From NCBI RefSeq assembly GCF_001406815.1, contig NZ_CVRR01000082.1, positions 58,967 to 122,966 of the forward strand: 64,000 nt of DNA. The letters run 5' to 3'. The DNA comes from Roseburia faecis (GTDB lineage Bacteria; Bacillota; Clostridia; Lachnospirales; Lachnospiraceae). This document shows positions 1-9,183 of this stretch, piece by piece. The translations under genes were made by a program, and so were the position numbers. Under the pieces are notes generated by a model. It had not been told where the DNA came from. It ran no database searches and saw only the letters and a list, made by a program, of their open reading frames with translations. Within the stretch, counting starts at the first letter, position 1. Each line of letters opens with the position of its first letter.

Positions 1-103
1 AGATAAGGTTCGTGGTATGGATATCATCTTCGTTACAACTGCAAAGACAGATGAAGAGGCACGTGAGTTATTAACTCTGTTCAACATGCCATTTGCTAAA
101 TAA
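1..103 (+). CDS. rplE: 50S ribosomal protein L5, C-terminal end (partial)
   Basis: The window opens inside a reading frame that begins at base 2 and ends with TAA at 101-103. Its 33 residues ([20 protein letters not shown] and on, ending [11 protein letters not shown]) match the C-terminus of ribosomal protein L5, which binds 5S rRNA in the large subunit. It lies directly before the zinc-type S14 gene, the normal order in the spc operon. Only the last fifth or so of the protein is present. Confidence 0.93.
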   Translation, partial: DKVRGMDIIFVTTAKTDEEARELLTLFNMPFAK

Positions 104-120
104 TCAGGAGGGAATTTTTA

Positions 121-306
121 ATGGCTAAGACAAGTATGAAAATTAAACAGCAGCGTAAACCAAAATTCTCTACCAGAGAATATACACGTTGCAGAATTTG
201 TGGACGTCCACATTCAGTTTTAAGAAAATACGGAATCTGTAGAGTATGTTTCCGTGAGTTAGCATATAAAGGTCAGATTCCAGGCGTTAAGAAGGCATCC
301 TGGTAA
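121..306 (+). CDS. rpsN: 30S ribosomal protein S14, zinc-binding type (type Z)
   Basis: A 61-residue protein of the short S14 form. Two Cys pairs, CRIC and CRVC, make the zinc-ribbon of the C+ type, and the family signature RxCRxCGR is visible. S14 sits in the head of the small subunit. The start has an AGGAGG-like site about 10 bases upstream (TCAGGAGGGA). It follows rplE by 17 bases and precedes rpsH, the usual spc-operon position. The zinc-dependent form is the ordinary Firmicute version; no zinc-free copy is in this window. Confidence 0.97.
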   Translation: MAKTSMKIKQQRKPKFSTREYTRCRICGRPHSVLRKYGICRVCFRELAYKGQIPGVKKASW

Positions 307-349
307 ACCTTTAAGAGAAAAGTTGTAGTCCAAAAGGAGGAAAAATGTC

Positions 350-754
350 ATGATGATGACAAGTGATCCAATTGCAGATATGCTTACAAGAATCCGTAAT
401 GCAAATACTGCAAAACATGATACAGTAGATATTCCAGCTTCTAAGATCAAAGTTGCTATCGCTGGCATCCTTGTTGATGAAGGTTTCATCGAGAAGTATG
501 ACATCATCGAGGATGGTAACTTCAAGACAATCCGTGTCACATTGAAGTATGGCGCTGATAAGAATGAGAAGATCATTACAGGAATTAAGAGAATTTCCAA
601 GCCAGGTTTACGTGTATACGCTGGCAAGGATGAAATCCCGAGTGTACTTGGTGGATTAGGAATCGCAATCCTTTCTACGAACCAGGGAATCGTTACCGAC
701 AAGGAAGCAAGAAAGCTTCAGGTTGGTGGCGAAGTATTAGCATTTGTATGGTAG
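350..754 (+). CDS. rpsH: 30S ribosomal protein S8
   Basis: A 134-residue protein beginning [18 protein letters not shown], the N-terminus typical of S8, which binds 16S rRNA in the platform of the small subunit. The start has three consecutive ATG codons (350, 353, 356). The AGGAGG at 335-340 places 350 at 9 bases, so 350 is preferred, but 356 would give the more usual length. An out-of-frame ATG-TCA-TGA at 345-353 overlaps the start and is probably meaningless. Confidence 0.97.
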   Translation: MMMTSDPIADMLTRIRNANTAKHDTVDIPASKIKVAIAGILVDEGFIEKYDIIEDGNFKTIRVTLKYGADKNEKIITGIKRISKPGLRVYAGKDEIPSVLGGLGIAILSTNQGIVTDKEARKLQVGGEVLAFVW

Positions 755-805
755 TCAAAACCAGATAGAAACTATTAACATCCAATAAATACAGGAGGTA
801 CGGGC

Positions 806-1345
806 ATGTCACGTATAGGAAGAATGCCAATCGCAATTCCAGCTGGAGTAACAGTTGAGATCGCAGAAAATAATCATGTGACTGTAAAAGGTCCAAAGGG
901 TACTTTGGAGAGAACTCTTCCATCAGAGATGGATATTAAGGTTGAGGGCTCTGAAGTCGTAGTTACAAGACCAAACGATTTAAAGAAAATGAAATCCTTA
1001 CACGGATTAACAAGAACACTGATAAACAACATGGTTGTTGGTGTAACTGATGGTTACACCAAGATCCTTGAGGTAAACGGTGTAGGTTATAGAGCACAGA
1101 AGTCTGGAAAGAAGTTAACACTTCACCTTGGATATTCTCATCCGGTTGAGATGGAAGATCCGGAAGGACTTGAGGCAGTTGTTGAAGATAACAAGATTAT
1201 CGTTAAAGGTATTGACAAAGAAAAAGTTGGCCAGTACGCAGCTGAAATCAGAGATAAGAGAAGACCTGAGCCATATAAGGGCAAGGGTATCAAGTATGCT
1301 GATGAAGTTATTAGACGTAAAGTTGGTAAGACTGGTAAGAAATAA
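806..1345 (+). CDS. rplF: 50S ribosomal protein L6
   Basis: A 179-residue protein, the family's usual length, starting [15 protein letters not shown] and ending with the diagnostic [16 protein letters not shown] segment and a lysine-rich tail. L6 lies near the factor-binding site of the large subunit. AGGAGGT precedes the ATG by 7 bases. It lies between rpsH and rplR as in other spc operons. Confidence 0.97.
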   Translation: MSRIGRMPIAIPAGVTVEIAENNHVTVKGPKGTLERTLPSEMDIKVEGSEVVVTRPNDLKKMKSLHGLTRTLINNMVVGVTDGYTKILEVNGVGYRAQKSGKKLTLHLGYSHPVEMEDPEGLEAVVEDNKIIVKGIDKEKVGQYAAEIRDKRRPEPYKGKGIKYADEVIRRKVGKTGKK

Positions 1346-1364
1346 TTAAAGGAGTGGACAAGAA

Positions 1365-1733
1365 ATGGTTAGTAAAAAGTCAAGAACAGAAGTTCGTGAA
1401 AAGAAGCATAGCAGAATGCGTAATCATCTTGCAGGTACAGCAGAGCGTCCTCGTTTAGCTGTATTCAGAAGTAATAACCATATGTATGCTCAGATTATTG
1501 ATGATACAGTTGGAAATACACTTGTTTCTGCTTCAACTCTGGATAAAGATTTAAAGGCAGAGCTTGAGAAGACTAATAACGTTGATGCAGCAGCAAAACT
1601 TGGTACTGTTATTGCAAAGAAAGCATTAGATAAGGGTATTACCACAGTTGTCTTCGATCGAGGCGGTTTTATTTACGCAGGCAAGGTAAAGGCATTAGCT
1701 GAAGCAGCAAGAGAAGCTGGTTTAGAGTTTTAG
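1365..1733 (+). CDS. rplR: 50S ribosomal protein L18
   Basis: A 122-residue basic protein with the L18 signatures [20 protein letters not shown] and, near the end, [21 protein letters not shown]18 binds 5S rRNA with L5. The site AAAGGAGTGG lies just upstream of the ATG, and the stop is only 12 bases before rpsE, consistent with one transcript. Confidence 0.97.
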   Translation: MVSKKSRTEVREKKHSRMRNHLAGTAERPRLAVFRSNNHMYAQIIDDTVGNTLVSASTLDKDLKAELEKTNNVDAAAKLGTVIAKKALDKGITTVVFDRGGFIYAGKVKALAEAAREAGLEF

Positions 1734-1745
1734 GAGGAGACAAAC

Positions 1746-2255
1746 ATGAAACGTGAAATCATTGATGCGAGTCAATTAGAATTAGTTGACCAGGTTGTTG
1801 ACATCAAGCGTGTAACAAAGGTCGTTAAGGGTGGACGTAACATGCGCTTCACAGCTCTCGTTGTTGTTGGTGACAAGAATGGTCATGTTGGTGCAGGTCT
1901 TGGAAAGGCTGCTGAAATTCCTGAAGCAATCCGCAAAGGAAAAGAAGATGCAATTAAGAGCCTCATCAGTGTTAAATTAGACGAGAATAACTCTATTACA
2001 CATGATGTAACAGGAAAATACACAGGTGCTTCCGTATTATTAAAGAAGTCTCCTGAAGGTACTGGTATCATCGCAGGTGGTCCGGCTCGTTCCGTATGTG
2101 AGCTTGCAGGTATCACAAATATCCGTACAAAATCATTAGGATCAAATAATAAGCAGAACGTTGTACTTGCTACTATCGAGGCACTTTCTCAGTTAAGAAG
2201 CCCGGAAGAAGTTGCAAGACTTCGCGGTAAATCTGTAGAAGAAATCTTAGGTTAA
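1746..2255 (+). CDS. rpsE: 30S ribosomal protein S5
   Basis: A 169-residue protein with the S5 double-stranded-RNA-binding fold. It contains [18 protein letters not shown] and the C-terminal [10 protein letters not shown] stretch. S5 contributes to decoding accuracy at the mRNA entry site. The ATG overlaps the end of an AGGAGGAGACAAAC site right after rplR. Confidence 0.97.
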   Translation: MKREIIDASQLELVDQVVDIKRVTKVVKGGRNMRFTALVVVGDKNGHVGAGLGKAAEIPEAIRKGKEDAIKSLISVKLDENNSITHDVTGKYTGASVLLKKSPEGTGIIAGGPARSVCELAGITNIRTKSLGSNNKQNVVLATIEALSQLRSPEEVARLRGKSVEEILG

Positions 2256-2272
2256 GGAGGAGCGACTAAGTC

Positions 2273-2455
2273 ATGGCAGATAAAGTAAAAGTTACACTTA
2301 TTAAGTCAACAATCGGTGCTGTTCCGAAGAACAAGAAGACAATCGAAGCTCTTGGATTAACTAAGTTACACAAGACTGTAGAGTTACCAAACAACGCAGC
2401 TACACAGGGCGCGCTTCGCAAGGTTGCACCATACGTTAACGTAGAAGAAGCATAG
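2273..2455 (+). CDS. rpmD: 50S ribosomal protein L30
   Basis: A 60-residue protein, VKVTLIKSTIGAVPKNKKT and on, with the conserved LGLTKLHKTVELPN segment of bacterial L30. AGGAGGAGCGACTAAGTC lies upstream of the ATG. Its size and its position between rpsE and rplO are standard. Confidence 0.96.
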   Translation: MADKVKVTLIKSTIGAVPKNKKTIEALGLTKLHKTVELPNNAATQGALRKVAPYVNVEEA

Positions 2456-2477
2456 AATAAAATAAGGAGGTGCCAAA

Positions 2478-2918
2478 ATGGATTTATCTAGTTTAAAAGC
2501 AGCAGAAGGCTCCGTACACAGCGATAACTTCAGAAGAGGTCGTGGACACGGTTCAGGAAATGGCAAGACTGCTGGTAAGGGCCATAAGGGTCAGAAGGCT
2601 CGTTCTGGAGCACCAAGACCAGGGTTCGAAGGTGGCCAGATGCCATTATACAGAAGATTACCAAAGAGAGGTTTCAAGTGCAGAAACTCTAAGGAAATCA
2701 TCGGAATTAATCTTTCAGCTCTTGAGAAATTCGATAATGACACTGTAGTATCAGTAGATACACTGATCGAAGCAGGTATCGTTAAGAACCCAAGAGACGG
2801 CGTAAAGATTCTTGGAAATGGAGAATTTACTAAGAAGCTTACAGTCCAGGCTAACGCTTTCAGTGCTAGTGCCAAGGAGAAGATTGAAGCTCTTGGTGGA
2901 AAAGCTGAGGTGATCTAA
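2478..2918 (+). CDS. rplO: 50S ribosomal protein L15
   Basis: A 146-residue protein with the glycine-rich L15 N-terminus ([20 protein letters not shown]) and the [12 protein letters not shown] motif. L15 is a late-assembly large-subunit protein. The TAA stop at 2916-2918 overlaps the secY ATG at 2918 (TAATG), which suggests translational coupling between the two. Confidence 0.97.
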   Translation: MDLSSLKAAEGSVHSDNFRRGRGHGSGNGKTAGKGHKGQKARSGAPRPGFEGGQMPLYRRLPKRGFKCRNSKEIIGINLSALEKFDNDTVVSVDTLIEAGIVKNPRDGVKILGNGEFTKKLTVQANAFSASAKEKIEALGGKAEVI

Positions 2919-4234
2919 TGTTTAAGACACTGCGTAATGCATTTAAAGTAAAGGACATTCGAGATCGAATTCTTTTTACTTTTTTGATGCTGATCATCAT
3001 CCGGATCGGAAGTGAACTTCCGGCTCCGGGTGTTGATGGGGAAGTGTTTAAACAGTGGTGGGCAAGCCAGTCTGCAGACGGACTTGGATTTTTCAATGCG
3101 ATTACAGGTGGTTCTTTCCTGAATATGTCTGTATTCGCACTGAATATTACACCGTACATTACTTCATCCATCATTATTCAGCTGCTTACCATTGCGATTC
3201 CGAAGCTTGAAGAAATTCAGCGTGACGGAGAAGAGGGAAGAAAGAAGATGGTTGCACTTACCCGTTATGTGACCATCGTTCTTGCATTGATTCAGTCTAT
3301 AGCAATGACAATCGGTTTTTACCGTGGTGGATATCTCACCGGCCAGGGACCTTTAGCCGTTATTGAGGTTATTACAGGACTTACGGCAGGATCTGCAGTT
3401 CTTATGTGGATTGGTGAGCGCATCACAGAGAAAGGTATCGGAAATGGTATTTCCATTGTATTGGTTATCAACATCATTTCACGTATGCCGGAAGATATGG
3501 GAACTCTTTGGAGTCAGTTCATTGCGAACAAATCCATTCCAAAGGGAATCGTGGCAGGCCTGATCATTATTGCAATCATCGTTGCAATGGTAGTATTCGT
3601 AGTAGTACTTCAGGATGCAGAGCGTAGAATCCCAGTTCAGTATTCCAAGAAACTGCAGGGAAGAAAACAGGTGGGTGGTCAGTCCACACACATTCCGCTT
3701 AAGGTCAATACCGGCGGTGTAATCCCTGTCATCTTTGCACAGTCACTGTTACAGACACCAGTGATTATCGCAGCGATTCTTGGAAAAGGTAATGGAACAG
3801 GTATCGGAAGCAAGATCTTAAAGGGAATGTCCCAGTCTAACTGGTGCAATCCGGAAGAGCCGATCTACAGTATCGGACTTGTGGTTTATATTCTGTTAAT
3901 TATCGCGTTTGCATATTTCTATACACAGATTACATTCAATCCTTTGGAGATTGCAAACAATATGAAGAAAGCCGGTGGTTTTATTCCGGGTATCCGTCCT
4001 GGAAAGCCTACCAGTGATTATTTAAATCAGATACTCAACTACATTGTATTCATCGGAGCAGTTGGTCTGTCCATCGTTGCATTTATTCCAATTTTCTTCA
4101 ACGGTGTATTTAAGGCAGATGTTTCTTTCGGTGGTACATCAATCATCATTATTGTCGGTGTTGTTATTGAGACAATTAAGCAGGTTGAGTCACAGATGAG
4201 AGTTCGCTATTACAAGGGATTTTTGAACGACTAA
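2918..4234 (+). CDS. secY: Preprotein translocase subunit SecY
   Basis: A 438-residue integral membrane protein with about ten hydrophobic segments. It forms the channel of the Sec translocon. The N-terminus (FKTLRNAFKVKDIRDRILFT), the GSFLNMSVFALNITPYI plug-region motif and the cytoplasmic loop QDAERRIPVQYSKKLQGR are typical of SecY. The ATG overlaps the rplO stop. The canonical neighbours adk and map follow. Confidence 0.98.
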   Translation: MFKTLRNAFKVKDIRDRILFTFLMLIIIRIGSELPAPGVDGEVFKQWWASQSADGLGFFNAITGGSFLNMSVFALNITPYITSSIIIQLLTIAIPKLEEIQRDGEEGRKKMVALTRYVTIVLALIQSIAMTIGFYRGGYLTGQGPLAVIEVITGLTAGSAVLMWIGERITEKGIGNGISIVLVINIISRMPEDMGTLWSQFIANKSIPKGIVAGLIIIAIIVAMVVFVVVLQDAERRIPVQYSKKLQGRKQVGGQSTHIPLKVNTGGVIPVIFAQSLLQTPVIIAAILGKGNGTGIGSKILKGMSQSNWCNPEEPIYSIGLVVYILLIIAFAYFYTQITFNPLEIANNMKKAGGFIPGIRPGKPTSDYLNQILNYIVFIGAVGLSIVAFIPIFFNGVFKADVSFGGTSIIIIVGVVIETIKQVESQMRVRYYKGFLND

Positions 4235-4242
4235 TTATATTT

Positions 4243-4269
4243 TGGAGATACTGGATTCCGGTATCTCCA
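4243..4269 (+). terminator. Perfect hairpin between secY and adk
   Basis: Arms TGGAGATAC and GTATCTCCA pair perfectly over 9 bp around a 9-base loop, 9 bases after the secY stop. The bases that follow (TTTCCC) are not a good U-run. It is probably a leaky terminator, processing site or 3'-end stabiliser, not a full stop, because the operon continues into adk. Confidence 0.55.
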
Positions 4270-4344
4270 TTTCCCTTATGATACGGGGAGCAATTCTTCT
4301 ATATAAAAATATATCGTGTTTAATAACAGAAATGGAGAAATGAT

Positions 4345-4989
4345 ATGAAGATTATTATGTTAGGGGCTCCGGGGGCAGGAAAAGGAACACAGGCAAAGCA
4401 GATTGCTGCAAAATACCAGATTCCTCATATTTCCACCGGTGATATTTTCCGTGCAAATATCAAAAATGGTACAGAGTTAGGAAAAAAAGCAAAAACATAT
4501 ATGGATCAGGGTGCACTTGTGCCGGATGAACTGACCTGTGATCTGGTTATGGATCGTATCCAGCAGGATGACTGCAAAAACGGATTTGTTCTGGACGGAT
4601 TTCCAAGAACAATTCCACAGGCGGAAGCTTTAGATGCAGCATTAAAGAAAATCAGCCAGACGATGGATTATGCAATTGATGTTGATGTTCCGGATGAGAA
4701 TATTGTAAAACGTATGGGTGGAAGACGTGCCTGCTTAAATTGCGGGGCAACATATCATATCGTATTTAATCCGACAAAGGTGGAAGGCAAGTGTGATGCC
4801 TGTGGAGCGGAAACCGTACTTCGGGATGATGACAAGCCGGAAACTGTACAGAAGCGTCTGTCTGTATATCATGAACAGACACAGCCACTGATCGATTATT
4901 ACAAGGCACAGGGAATCCTGAAATCCGTTGACGGAACCAAGCCAATGGATGAAGTGTTTACCGATATTGTTGCAATCTTAGGTGAATAA
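4345..4989 (+). CDS. adk: Adenylate kinase, zinc-containing lid
   Basis: A 214-residue protein catalysing ATP + AMP = 2 ADP. The P-loop [10 protein letters not shown] is at residues 7-16, the AMP-binding segment HISTGDIFR follows, and [14 protein letters not shown] is conserved. The lid carries four cysteines (CLNC and CDAC, about residues 130-153), the zinc-binding long form of Gram-positive bacteria. GGAG precedes the ATG. Confidence 0.98.
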   Translation: MKIIMLGAPGAGKGTQAKQIAAKYQIPHISTGDIFRANIKNGTELGKKAKTYMDQGALVPDELTCDLVMDRIQQDDCKNGFVLDGFPRTIPQAEALDAALKKISQTMDYAIDVDVPDENIVKRMGGRRACLNCGATYHIVFNPTKVEGKCDACGAETVLRDDDKPETVQKRLSVYHEQTQPLIDYYKAQGILKSVDGTKPMDEVFTDIVAILGE

Positions 4990-4990
4990 G

Positions 4991-5785
4991 ATGAAAGTAA
5001 CGATCAAATCTGCTGAAGAGATTGAAAAAATGCGCCGCGCGGGGGAAATCCTCGCTGCCGTGCATCAGAATCTTGCAAGAGAAATCAAACCTGGGATGTC
5101 TACTTTGGACATTGACCGGTTGGGGGAAGAGATGATCCGCGGATATGGATGTATTCCTTCATTTAAAAATTATTGCGGATATCCGGCGTCCATTTGTGTT
5201 TCGGTAAACGAAGAAGTGGTGCATGGGATTCCGACAGACGAGAGGATCATCAAAGAAGGAGATATTGTCAGTCTGGATGCAGGAGTTATTTATGAAGGCT
5301 ATCATTCAGATGCGGCGAGAACCGTTGCAGTCGGAGAAGTGAGTGAGGAGGCAAAGCTTCTGATCGAACGGACCAGACAGTCCTTTATCGAAGGAATGAA
5401 AAAAGCAGTGGCTGGAAATCATCTTTATGATATTTCCGCAGCAATTGGTGACTATGCAAATCAGTTTGGATATGGAGTGGTCGAGGATCTTTGTGGACAT
5501 GGAGTTGGAAGCCATCTTCATGAAGAACCGGAGATCCCGAATTTCAGACAGTCACGGTTTCGCAGAGGAATTAAGCTGAAACCGGGGATGACACTTGCCG
5601 TGGAGCCGATGATTAATGTGGGAACCAAAGATGTACTCTGGATGGATGATGAGTGGACCGTTGTCACGGAAGATAAGTCATTATCCGCTCACTATGAGAA
5701 TACGATACTTATTACAGATGGAAAACCGGAGATCCTTTCTCTGACAGAAGAGGAAAAGAAAGCCGGATTTTTAAATCTCTTTTAA
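4991..5785 (+). CDS. map: Methionine aminopeptidase, type I
   Basis: A 264-residue metallopeptidase that removes initiator methionine. Metal ligands are seen in [18 protein letters not shown] (two Asp), [16 protein letters not shown] (His), TLAVEPMIN (Glu) and the final Glu in [11 protein letters not shown]. The frame is open from a GTG at 4982, but that GTG lies inside the AGGTGA sequence that best serves as ribosome-binding site for the ATG at 4991, so 4991 is chosen. The adk stop is one base upstream of the start. Confidence 0.96.
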   Translation: MKVTIKSAEEIEKMRRAGEILAAVHQNLAREIKPGMSTLDIDRLGEEMIRGYGCIPSFKNYCGYPASICVSVNEEVVHGIPTDERIIKEGDIVSLDAGVIYEGYHSDAARTVAVGEVSEEAKLLIERTRQSFIEGMKKAVAGNHLYDISAAIGDYANQFGYGVVEDLCGHGVGSHLHEEPEIPNFRQSRFRRGIKLKPGMTLAVEPMINVGTKDVLWMDDEWTVVTEDKSLSAHYENTILITDGKPEILSLTEEEKKAGFLNLF

Positions 5786-5829
5786 CAACAGGAAAATGGA
5801 AAAGAGTCGATACAGGAGGAAAGAAAGTT

Positions 5830-6048
5830 ATGTCAAAAGCAGATGTTATTGAAGTGGAAGGCGTAGTAGTAGAAAAACTGCCAAACGCTTTTTTCAAAGT
5901 AGAACTTGAGAATGGTCACCAGATTCTGGCAACGATCAGCGGAAAACTTCGTATGAATTTTATCCGTATCCTGCCGGGAGATAAAGTAACAATTGAAATG
6001 TCCCCATATGACCTGACAAAGGGAAGAATCATCTGGAGAGATAAATAA
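5830..6048 (+). CDS. infA: Translation initiation factor IF-1
   Basis: A 72-residue S1-fold protein ([20 protein letters not shown], ending RGRI-type GRIIWRDK) matching IF-1 from end to end. IF-1 blocks the ribosomal A site during initiation. AGGAGGAAAGAAAGTT lies before the ATG. The gene follows map by 44 bases and precedes rpmJ, the usual alpha-operon order. Confidence 0.97.
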   Translation: MSKADVIEVEGVVVEKLPNAFFKVELENGHQILATISGKLRMNFIRILPGDKVTIEMSPYDLTKGRIIWRDK

Positions 6049-6056
6049 AAAATATG

Positions 6057-6085
6057 TTGACTTCCACAAGGTGTCTGTGTATAAT
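6057..6085 (+). promoter_or_regulatory. Sigma-A promoter upstream of rpmJ
   Basis: TTGACT (6057-6062), a 17-base spacer and a perfect TATAAT (6080-6085) start 8 bases after the infA stop. The expected start point is about 6092, roughly 78 bases before the rpmJ GTG. This would give rpmJ-rpsM-rpsK-rpsD-rpoA-rplQ their own transcript within the superoperon. Confidence 0.75.
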
Positions 6086-6169
6086 ATTATTCGGACACTT
6101 TTTGGAAAGTACCTGAAAAATGCGGAAAACTGCAGAAACAGGGCTTTTATAGAGAAAGGAGGATTTGCT

Positions 6170-6283
6170 GTGAAGGTAAGATCATCAGTTAAGCCTATTT
6201 GCGAGAAATGCAAAGTCATCAAGAGAAAAGGAAGCATCAGAATTATCTGTGAGAATCCGAAGCACAAACAGAGACAGGGTTAA
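6170..6283 (+). CDS. rpmJ: 50S ribosomal protein L36
   Basis: A 37-residue protein, [20 protein letters not shown] and on, ending HKQRQG. It carries the zinc-type CxxC(12)CxxxxH pattern of the C+ form of L36. The start is GTG at 6170 with AAAGGAGG at 6156-6162. A longer in-frame ATG at 6071 exists but lies before the ribosome-binding site, and L36 has a fixed size. Confidence 0.95.
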   Translation: MKVRSSVKPICEKCKVIKRKGSIRIICENPKHKQRQG

Positions 6284-6600
6284 TTACTTCTTGACAGAAG
6301 AACCCTGTTATTTGTGCGCTATGGTCAGTTTATAACAGACTGGCGAAAGCAGCATCGCATTTGCGATGAAATCATTATGTGCGGCTGCAGCGCAGTGAAT
6401 TTGCGCTGTTCATAATAAACAGAGGCATAGTCTGGTCTTTTTTGCTATAATACCGAGTGGCATGGGACAAATATGCGAATATGGAAATCCTATTTGTATG
6501 CACACATTTCAGGACGTGCAACCGTAGCTGTATACGGATAGGGTTCGGGAAAATACGCGGTTGCAGGTGTATTTATGACTACTAAATAATCTTAAAAATT
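6275..6600 (+). promoter_or_regulatory. Structured leader of rpsM (candidate ribosomal-protein regulatory RNA)
   Basis: This 337-base gap before rpsM has no gene but many inverted repeats. CAGGGTT/AACCCTG (6275-6307) has an inner CTTCT/AGAAG. CATCGCAT/TTGCGATG spans 6353-6368. CAGCGCA/TGCGCTG sits inside ATTATG/CATAAT at 6374-6416. CTATG/CATAG and GTTTAT/ATAAAC enclose the set (6319-6430). ACAAATA/TATTTGT with outer GCAT/ATGC covers 6460-6501. GCAACCG/CGGTTGC covers 6518-6564. An extended -10 (TGCTATAAT, 6443-6451) lies in the middle. The position suggests a leader bound by an operon product such as S4, but no known family was identified. Confidence 0.5.
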
Positions 6601-6620
6601 TTATGGAGGTGTAAACACAC

Positions 6621-6989
6621 ATGGCTCGTATTGCAGGTGTAGATTTACCAAGAGAAAAACGTGTAGAAATCGGTCTGACTTACATCTACGGAATCGGTAG
6701 AGCAAGTGCTGACCGTATCCTTGAAGCAGCAAACGTAGATCCTAGCACACGTGTTAGAGATCTTACTGACGATGAGGTTAAGAGAATCAGTGCAGTCATC
6801 GATGAGACACAGACTGTAGAAGGTGATTTAAGAAGAGAGATCGCTCTTAATATTAAGAGACTTCAGGAGATCGGATGCTATCGTGGAATCCGTCACAGAA
6901 AAGGACTGCCAGTTCGTGGTCAGAAGACTAAGACAAACGCAAGAACAAGAAAAGGTCCTAAGAGAACTGTAGCAAATAAGAAGAAATAA
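6621..6989 (+). CDS. rpsM: 30S ribosomal protein S13
   Basis: A 122-residue protein starting [20 protein letters not shown] with YGIGRASA and the basic C-terminal [20 protein letters not shown]13 sits at the top of the head and contacts the large subunit. ATGGAGGTG is upstream of the ATG. It follows an unusually long structured leader, while rpsK follows at 31 bases. Confidence 0.97.
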   Translation: MARIAGVDLPREKRVEIGLTYIYGIGRASADRILEAANVDPSTRVRDLTDDEVKRISAVIDETQTVEGDLRREIALNIKRLQEIGCYRGIRHRKGLPVRGQKTKTNARTRKGPKRTVANKKK

Positions 6990-7020
6990 GTTTAATCAGA
7001 GAAAGTAGGTTAGTTTAGAT

Positions 7021-7416
7021 ATGGCTAAGAACGTTGCAAAGAAAACAACAAAAAAGCGCGTAAAGAAAAACGTTGAACGCGGACAGGCACACATTCAGGC
7101 ATCTTTCAATAACACAATTGTGACAATTACTGATACTGAAGGTAACGCTTTATCATGGGCTAGTGCTGGTGGTCTTGGATTTAGAGGTTCAAAGAAATCT
7201 ACTCCATATGCTGCACAGATGGCAGCAGAAACTGCTACAAAGGCAGCTTTAATTCATGGTTTGAAGACAGTTGATGTTATGGTTAAGGGACCAGGCTCAG
7301 GACGTGAGGCTGCTATCCGTGCCCTTTCCGCATGCGGTCTTGAAGTAGTTTCCATCAAGGATGTTACTCCAGTACCACATAACGGATGCCGTCCACCAAA
7401 GCGTAGAAGAGTTTAA
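7021..7416 (+). CDS. rpsK: 30S ribosomal protein S11
   Basis: A 131-residue protein with the S11 core ([18 protein letters not shown]) and the C-terminal [19 protein letters not shown]11 forms part of the platform near the mRNA exit. The ribosome-binding site is weak (GAAAGTAGG), so expression may partly rely on coupling to rpsM. Confidence 0.97.
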   Translation: MAKNVAKKTTKKRVKKNVERGQAHIQASFNNTIVTITDTEGNALSWASAGGLGFRGSKKSTPYAAQMAAETATKAALIHGLKTVDVMVKGPGSGREAAIRALSACGLEVVSIKDVTPVPHNGCRPPKRRRV

Positions 7417-7435
7417 TTAGGAGGTATCGATTAAG

Positions 7436-8029
7436 ATGGCAGTGAATAAAGTACCTGTACTGAAAAGATGTAGATCCCTTGGTTTAGAGCCAAGTTATTT
7501 AGGATATGATAAGAAGTCAAAGAGAAATCTTCAGAGAGGAAACCGTAAGGTATCTGAGTACGGACTTCAGTTAAGAGAAAAGCAGAAGGCTAAATTCATC
7601 TATGGTGTATTAGAGAAGCCTTTCCGTAATTACTATAAGAGAGCAGATAAGATGAGAGGATTAACAGGTCCAAACCTGATGACAATCCTTGAATCAAGAC
7701 TTGACAACGTAGTATTCCGTCTTGGATTCGCAAGAACCCGTAAGGAAGCAAGACAGATCGTTGACCACAAGTTCGTAACCGTAAACGGTAAGGTTGTAAA
7801 CATTCCTTCTTACCTGGTTAAGGCTGGCGATGTTGTTGAGATTAAGGAAAGCAAGAAGAACATTCAGCGTATGAAAGACATCGTTGAGGTTGCTGGTGGA
7901 AGAATCGTTCCAGAATGGTTAGATATCGACGCAGAGAAGCTGCAGGGAACTGTAAAAGAGTTACCATCCCGTGAGCAGATCGACGTTCCAGTAAACGAGA
8001 TGCTTATCGTCGAGTTATATTCTAAGTAA
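7436..8029 (+). CDS. rpsD: 30S ribosomal protein S4
   Basis: A 197-residue protein with S4 N-terminal features (PVLKRCRSLGLEPSYLGYDK) and the S4 RNA-binding domain (ESRLDNVVFRLGFARTRKEA). S4 nucleates 16S assembly and in several bacteria represses the operon that carries it. The zinc cysteines of some S4 forms are absent. TTAGGAGGTATCG precedes the ATG. Confidence 0.97.
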   Translation: MAVNKVPVLKRCRSLGLEPSYLGYDKKSKRNLQRGNRKVSEYGLQLREKQKAKFIYGVLEKPFRNYYKRADKMRGLTGPNLMTILESRLDNVVFRLGFARTRKEARQIVDHKFVTVNGKVVNIPSYLVKAGDVVEIKESKKNIQRMKDIVEVAGGRIVPEWLDIDAEKLQGTVKELPSREQIDVPVNEMLIVELYSK

Positions 8030-8071
8030 TTAGTTTAACGCATCGTAAACCCGAGAAGGAGGGACTTTGTA

Positions 8072-9031
8072 GTGTTCGATTTTGAAAAACCAAAAATTGA
8101 GATCGCTGAAATTTCAGAAGACAAGACATATGGCAAATTTGTTGTAGAGCCTTTGGAAAGAGGATATGGTACTACACTTGGCAACTCTTTAAGAAGAATT
8201 ATGCTTTCTTCTTTACCGGGAGCTGCTGTAAGCCAGGTGAAGATTGACGGAGTTCTCCATGAATTCAGTTCAATCCCGGGCGTTAAGGAAGATGTTACTG
8301 AAATTATTATGAACATCAAGAACCTCGCTATCCGCAATAACAGTTCTACAAATGAACCAAAAGTTGCTTACATTGAATTCGAAGGGGAAGGCGTTGTTAC
8401 AGCTGCAGATATCCAGGTCGATTCGGATATCGAAATCATGAATCCTGAATTGGAGATCGCACATTTAAACGGTGGTGCAGACTGCAAGCTCTATATGGAA
8501 CTTACCATTACAAAGGGCAGAGGATATGTCAGCGCAGATAAGAATAAGACAGAGGATACACCAATTGGTGTGATCGCAATCGATTCTATCTATACACCGG
8601 TAGATCGTGTAAATGTAACGATTGAGAATACTCGTGTAGGTCAGGTTACTGATTATGATAAGCTTACATTGGATGTATATACCAATGGAACTTTAGAGCC
8701 AGATGAGGCAGTCAGCCTTGCTGCAAAAGTATTGAGTGAGCACTTAAATCTCTTCATTGATCTGTCAGATGCTGCACAGCAGGCAGAGATCATGGTTGAG
8801 AAAGAGAACGATACACAGGAGAAGGTTCTTGAGATGAATATCGATGAACTGGAATTATCGGTTCGTTCTTACAACTGTCTGAAGAGAGCTGGTATCAATA
8901 CCGTTGCAGAGCTTATCAACCGTACTCCGGAAGATATGATGAAGGTTCGTAACCTTGGCCGCAAGTCTCTTGAAGAAGTACTTGCAAAACTCAAAGAGTT
9001 AGGTTTACAGTTAAATCAGGGTGAAGAATAA
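8072..9031 (+). CDS. rpoA: DNA-directed RNA polymerase subunit alpha
   Basis: A 319-residue protein starting at GTG 8072, with GAAGGAGGG at 8054-8063. The N-terminal dimerisation domain shows [20 protein letters not shown]. After a linker, the C-terminal domain ([20 protein letters not shown] to [14 protein letters not shown]) binds UP elements and activators. Length and order between rpsD and rplQ are standard. Confidence 0.98.
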   Translation: MFDFEKPKIEIAEISEDKTYGKFVVEPLERGYGTTLGNSLRRIMLSSLPGAAVSQVKIDGVLHEFSSIPGVKEDVTEIIMNIKNLAIRNNSSTNEPKVAYIEFEGEGVVTAADIQVDSDIEIMNPELEIAHLNGGADCKLYMELTITKGRGYVSADKNKTEDTPIGVIAIDSIYTPVDRVNVTIENTRVGQVTDYDKLTLDVYTNGTLEPDEAVSLAAKVLSEHLNLFIDLSDAAQQAEIMVEKENDTQEKVLEMNIDELELSVRSYNCLKRAGINTVAELINRTPEDMMKVRNLGRKSLEEVLAKLKELGLQLNQGEE

Positions 9032-9183
9032 TAAAAACTGGCGGTGTCAGTAATCCCGATGAGTGTGACAACGTCATAGAACATTTATGGCTTGTGGTTT
9101 GAAATGCCACAGAATTAAGAATGGGTTCTGCCGGTAAATCCAAAGAGTATGGCAGGATACCCCACAAATGGAGGAAAATTAAA
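9032..9183 (+). promoter_or_regulatory. Hairpin-rich leader of rplQ
   Basis: Three hairpins occupy the 152 bases between rpoA and rplQ. TGTCA/TGACA is near 9047-9072. TGTGG/CCACA lies around 9093-9111. A longer stem, GGGTTCTGCC against GGCAGGATACCC, spans 9123-9162 and ends 8 bases before the ribosome-binding site GGAGG (9170-9174). An in-frame ATG at 9121 is inside the last stem and would add 21 residues with no L17 similarity, so it is not taken as the start. Confidence 0.45.

Noticed and set aside
2866..3174. Minus-strand ORF opposite secY
   Set aside because: Shadow of the secY coding frame; the same applies to other long antisense ORFs opposite mfd, murC, glgC, rplO and rpsE.
4982..4990. 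GTG start of map
   Set aside because: It lies inside the adk coding end and inside the AGGTGA sequence that serves the ATG at 4991.
6291..6325. TTGACA with TATGGT as a promoter after rpmJ
   Set aside because: The spacer is 23 bases, too long for a sigma-A promoter, and the TTGACA forms the loop of a hairpin.
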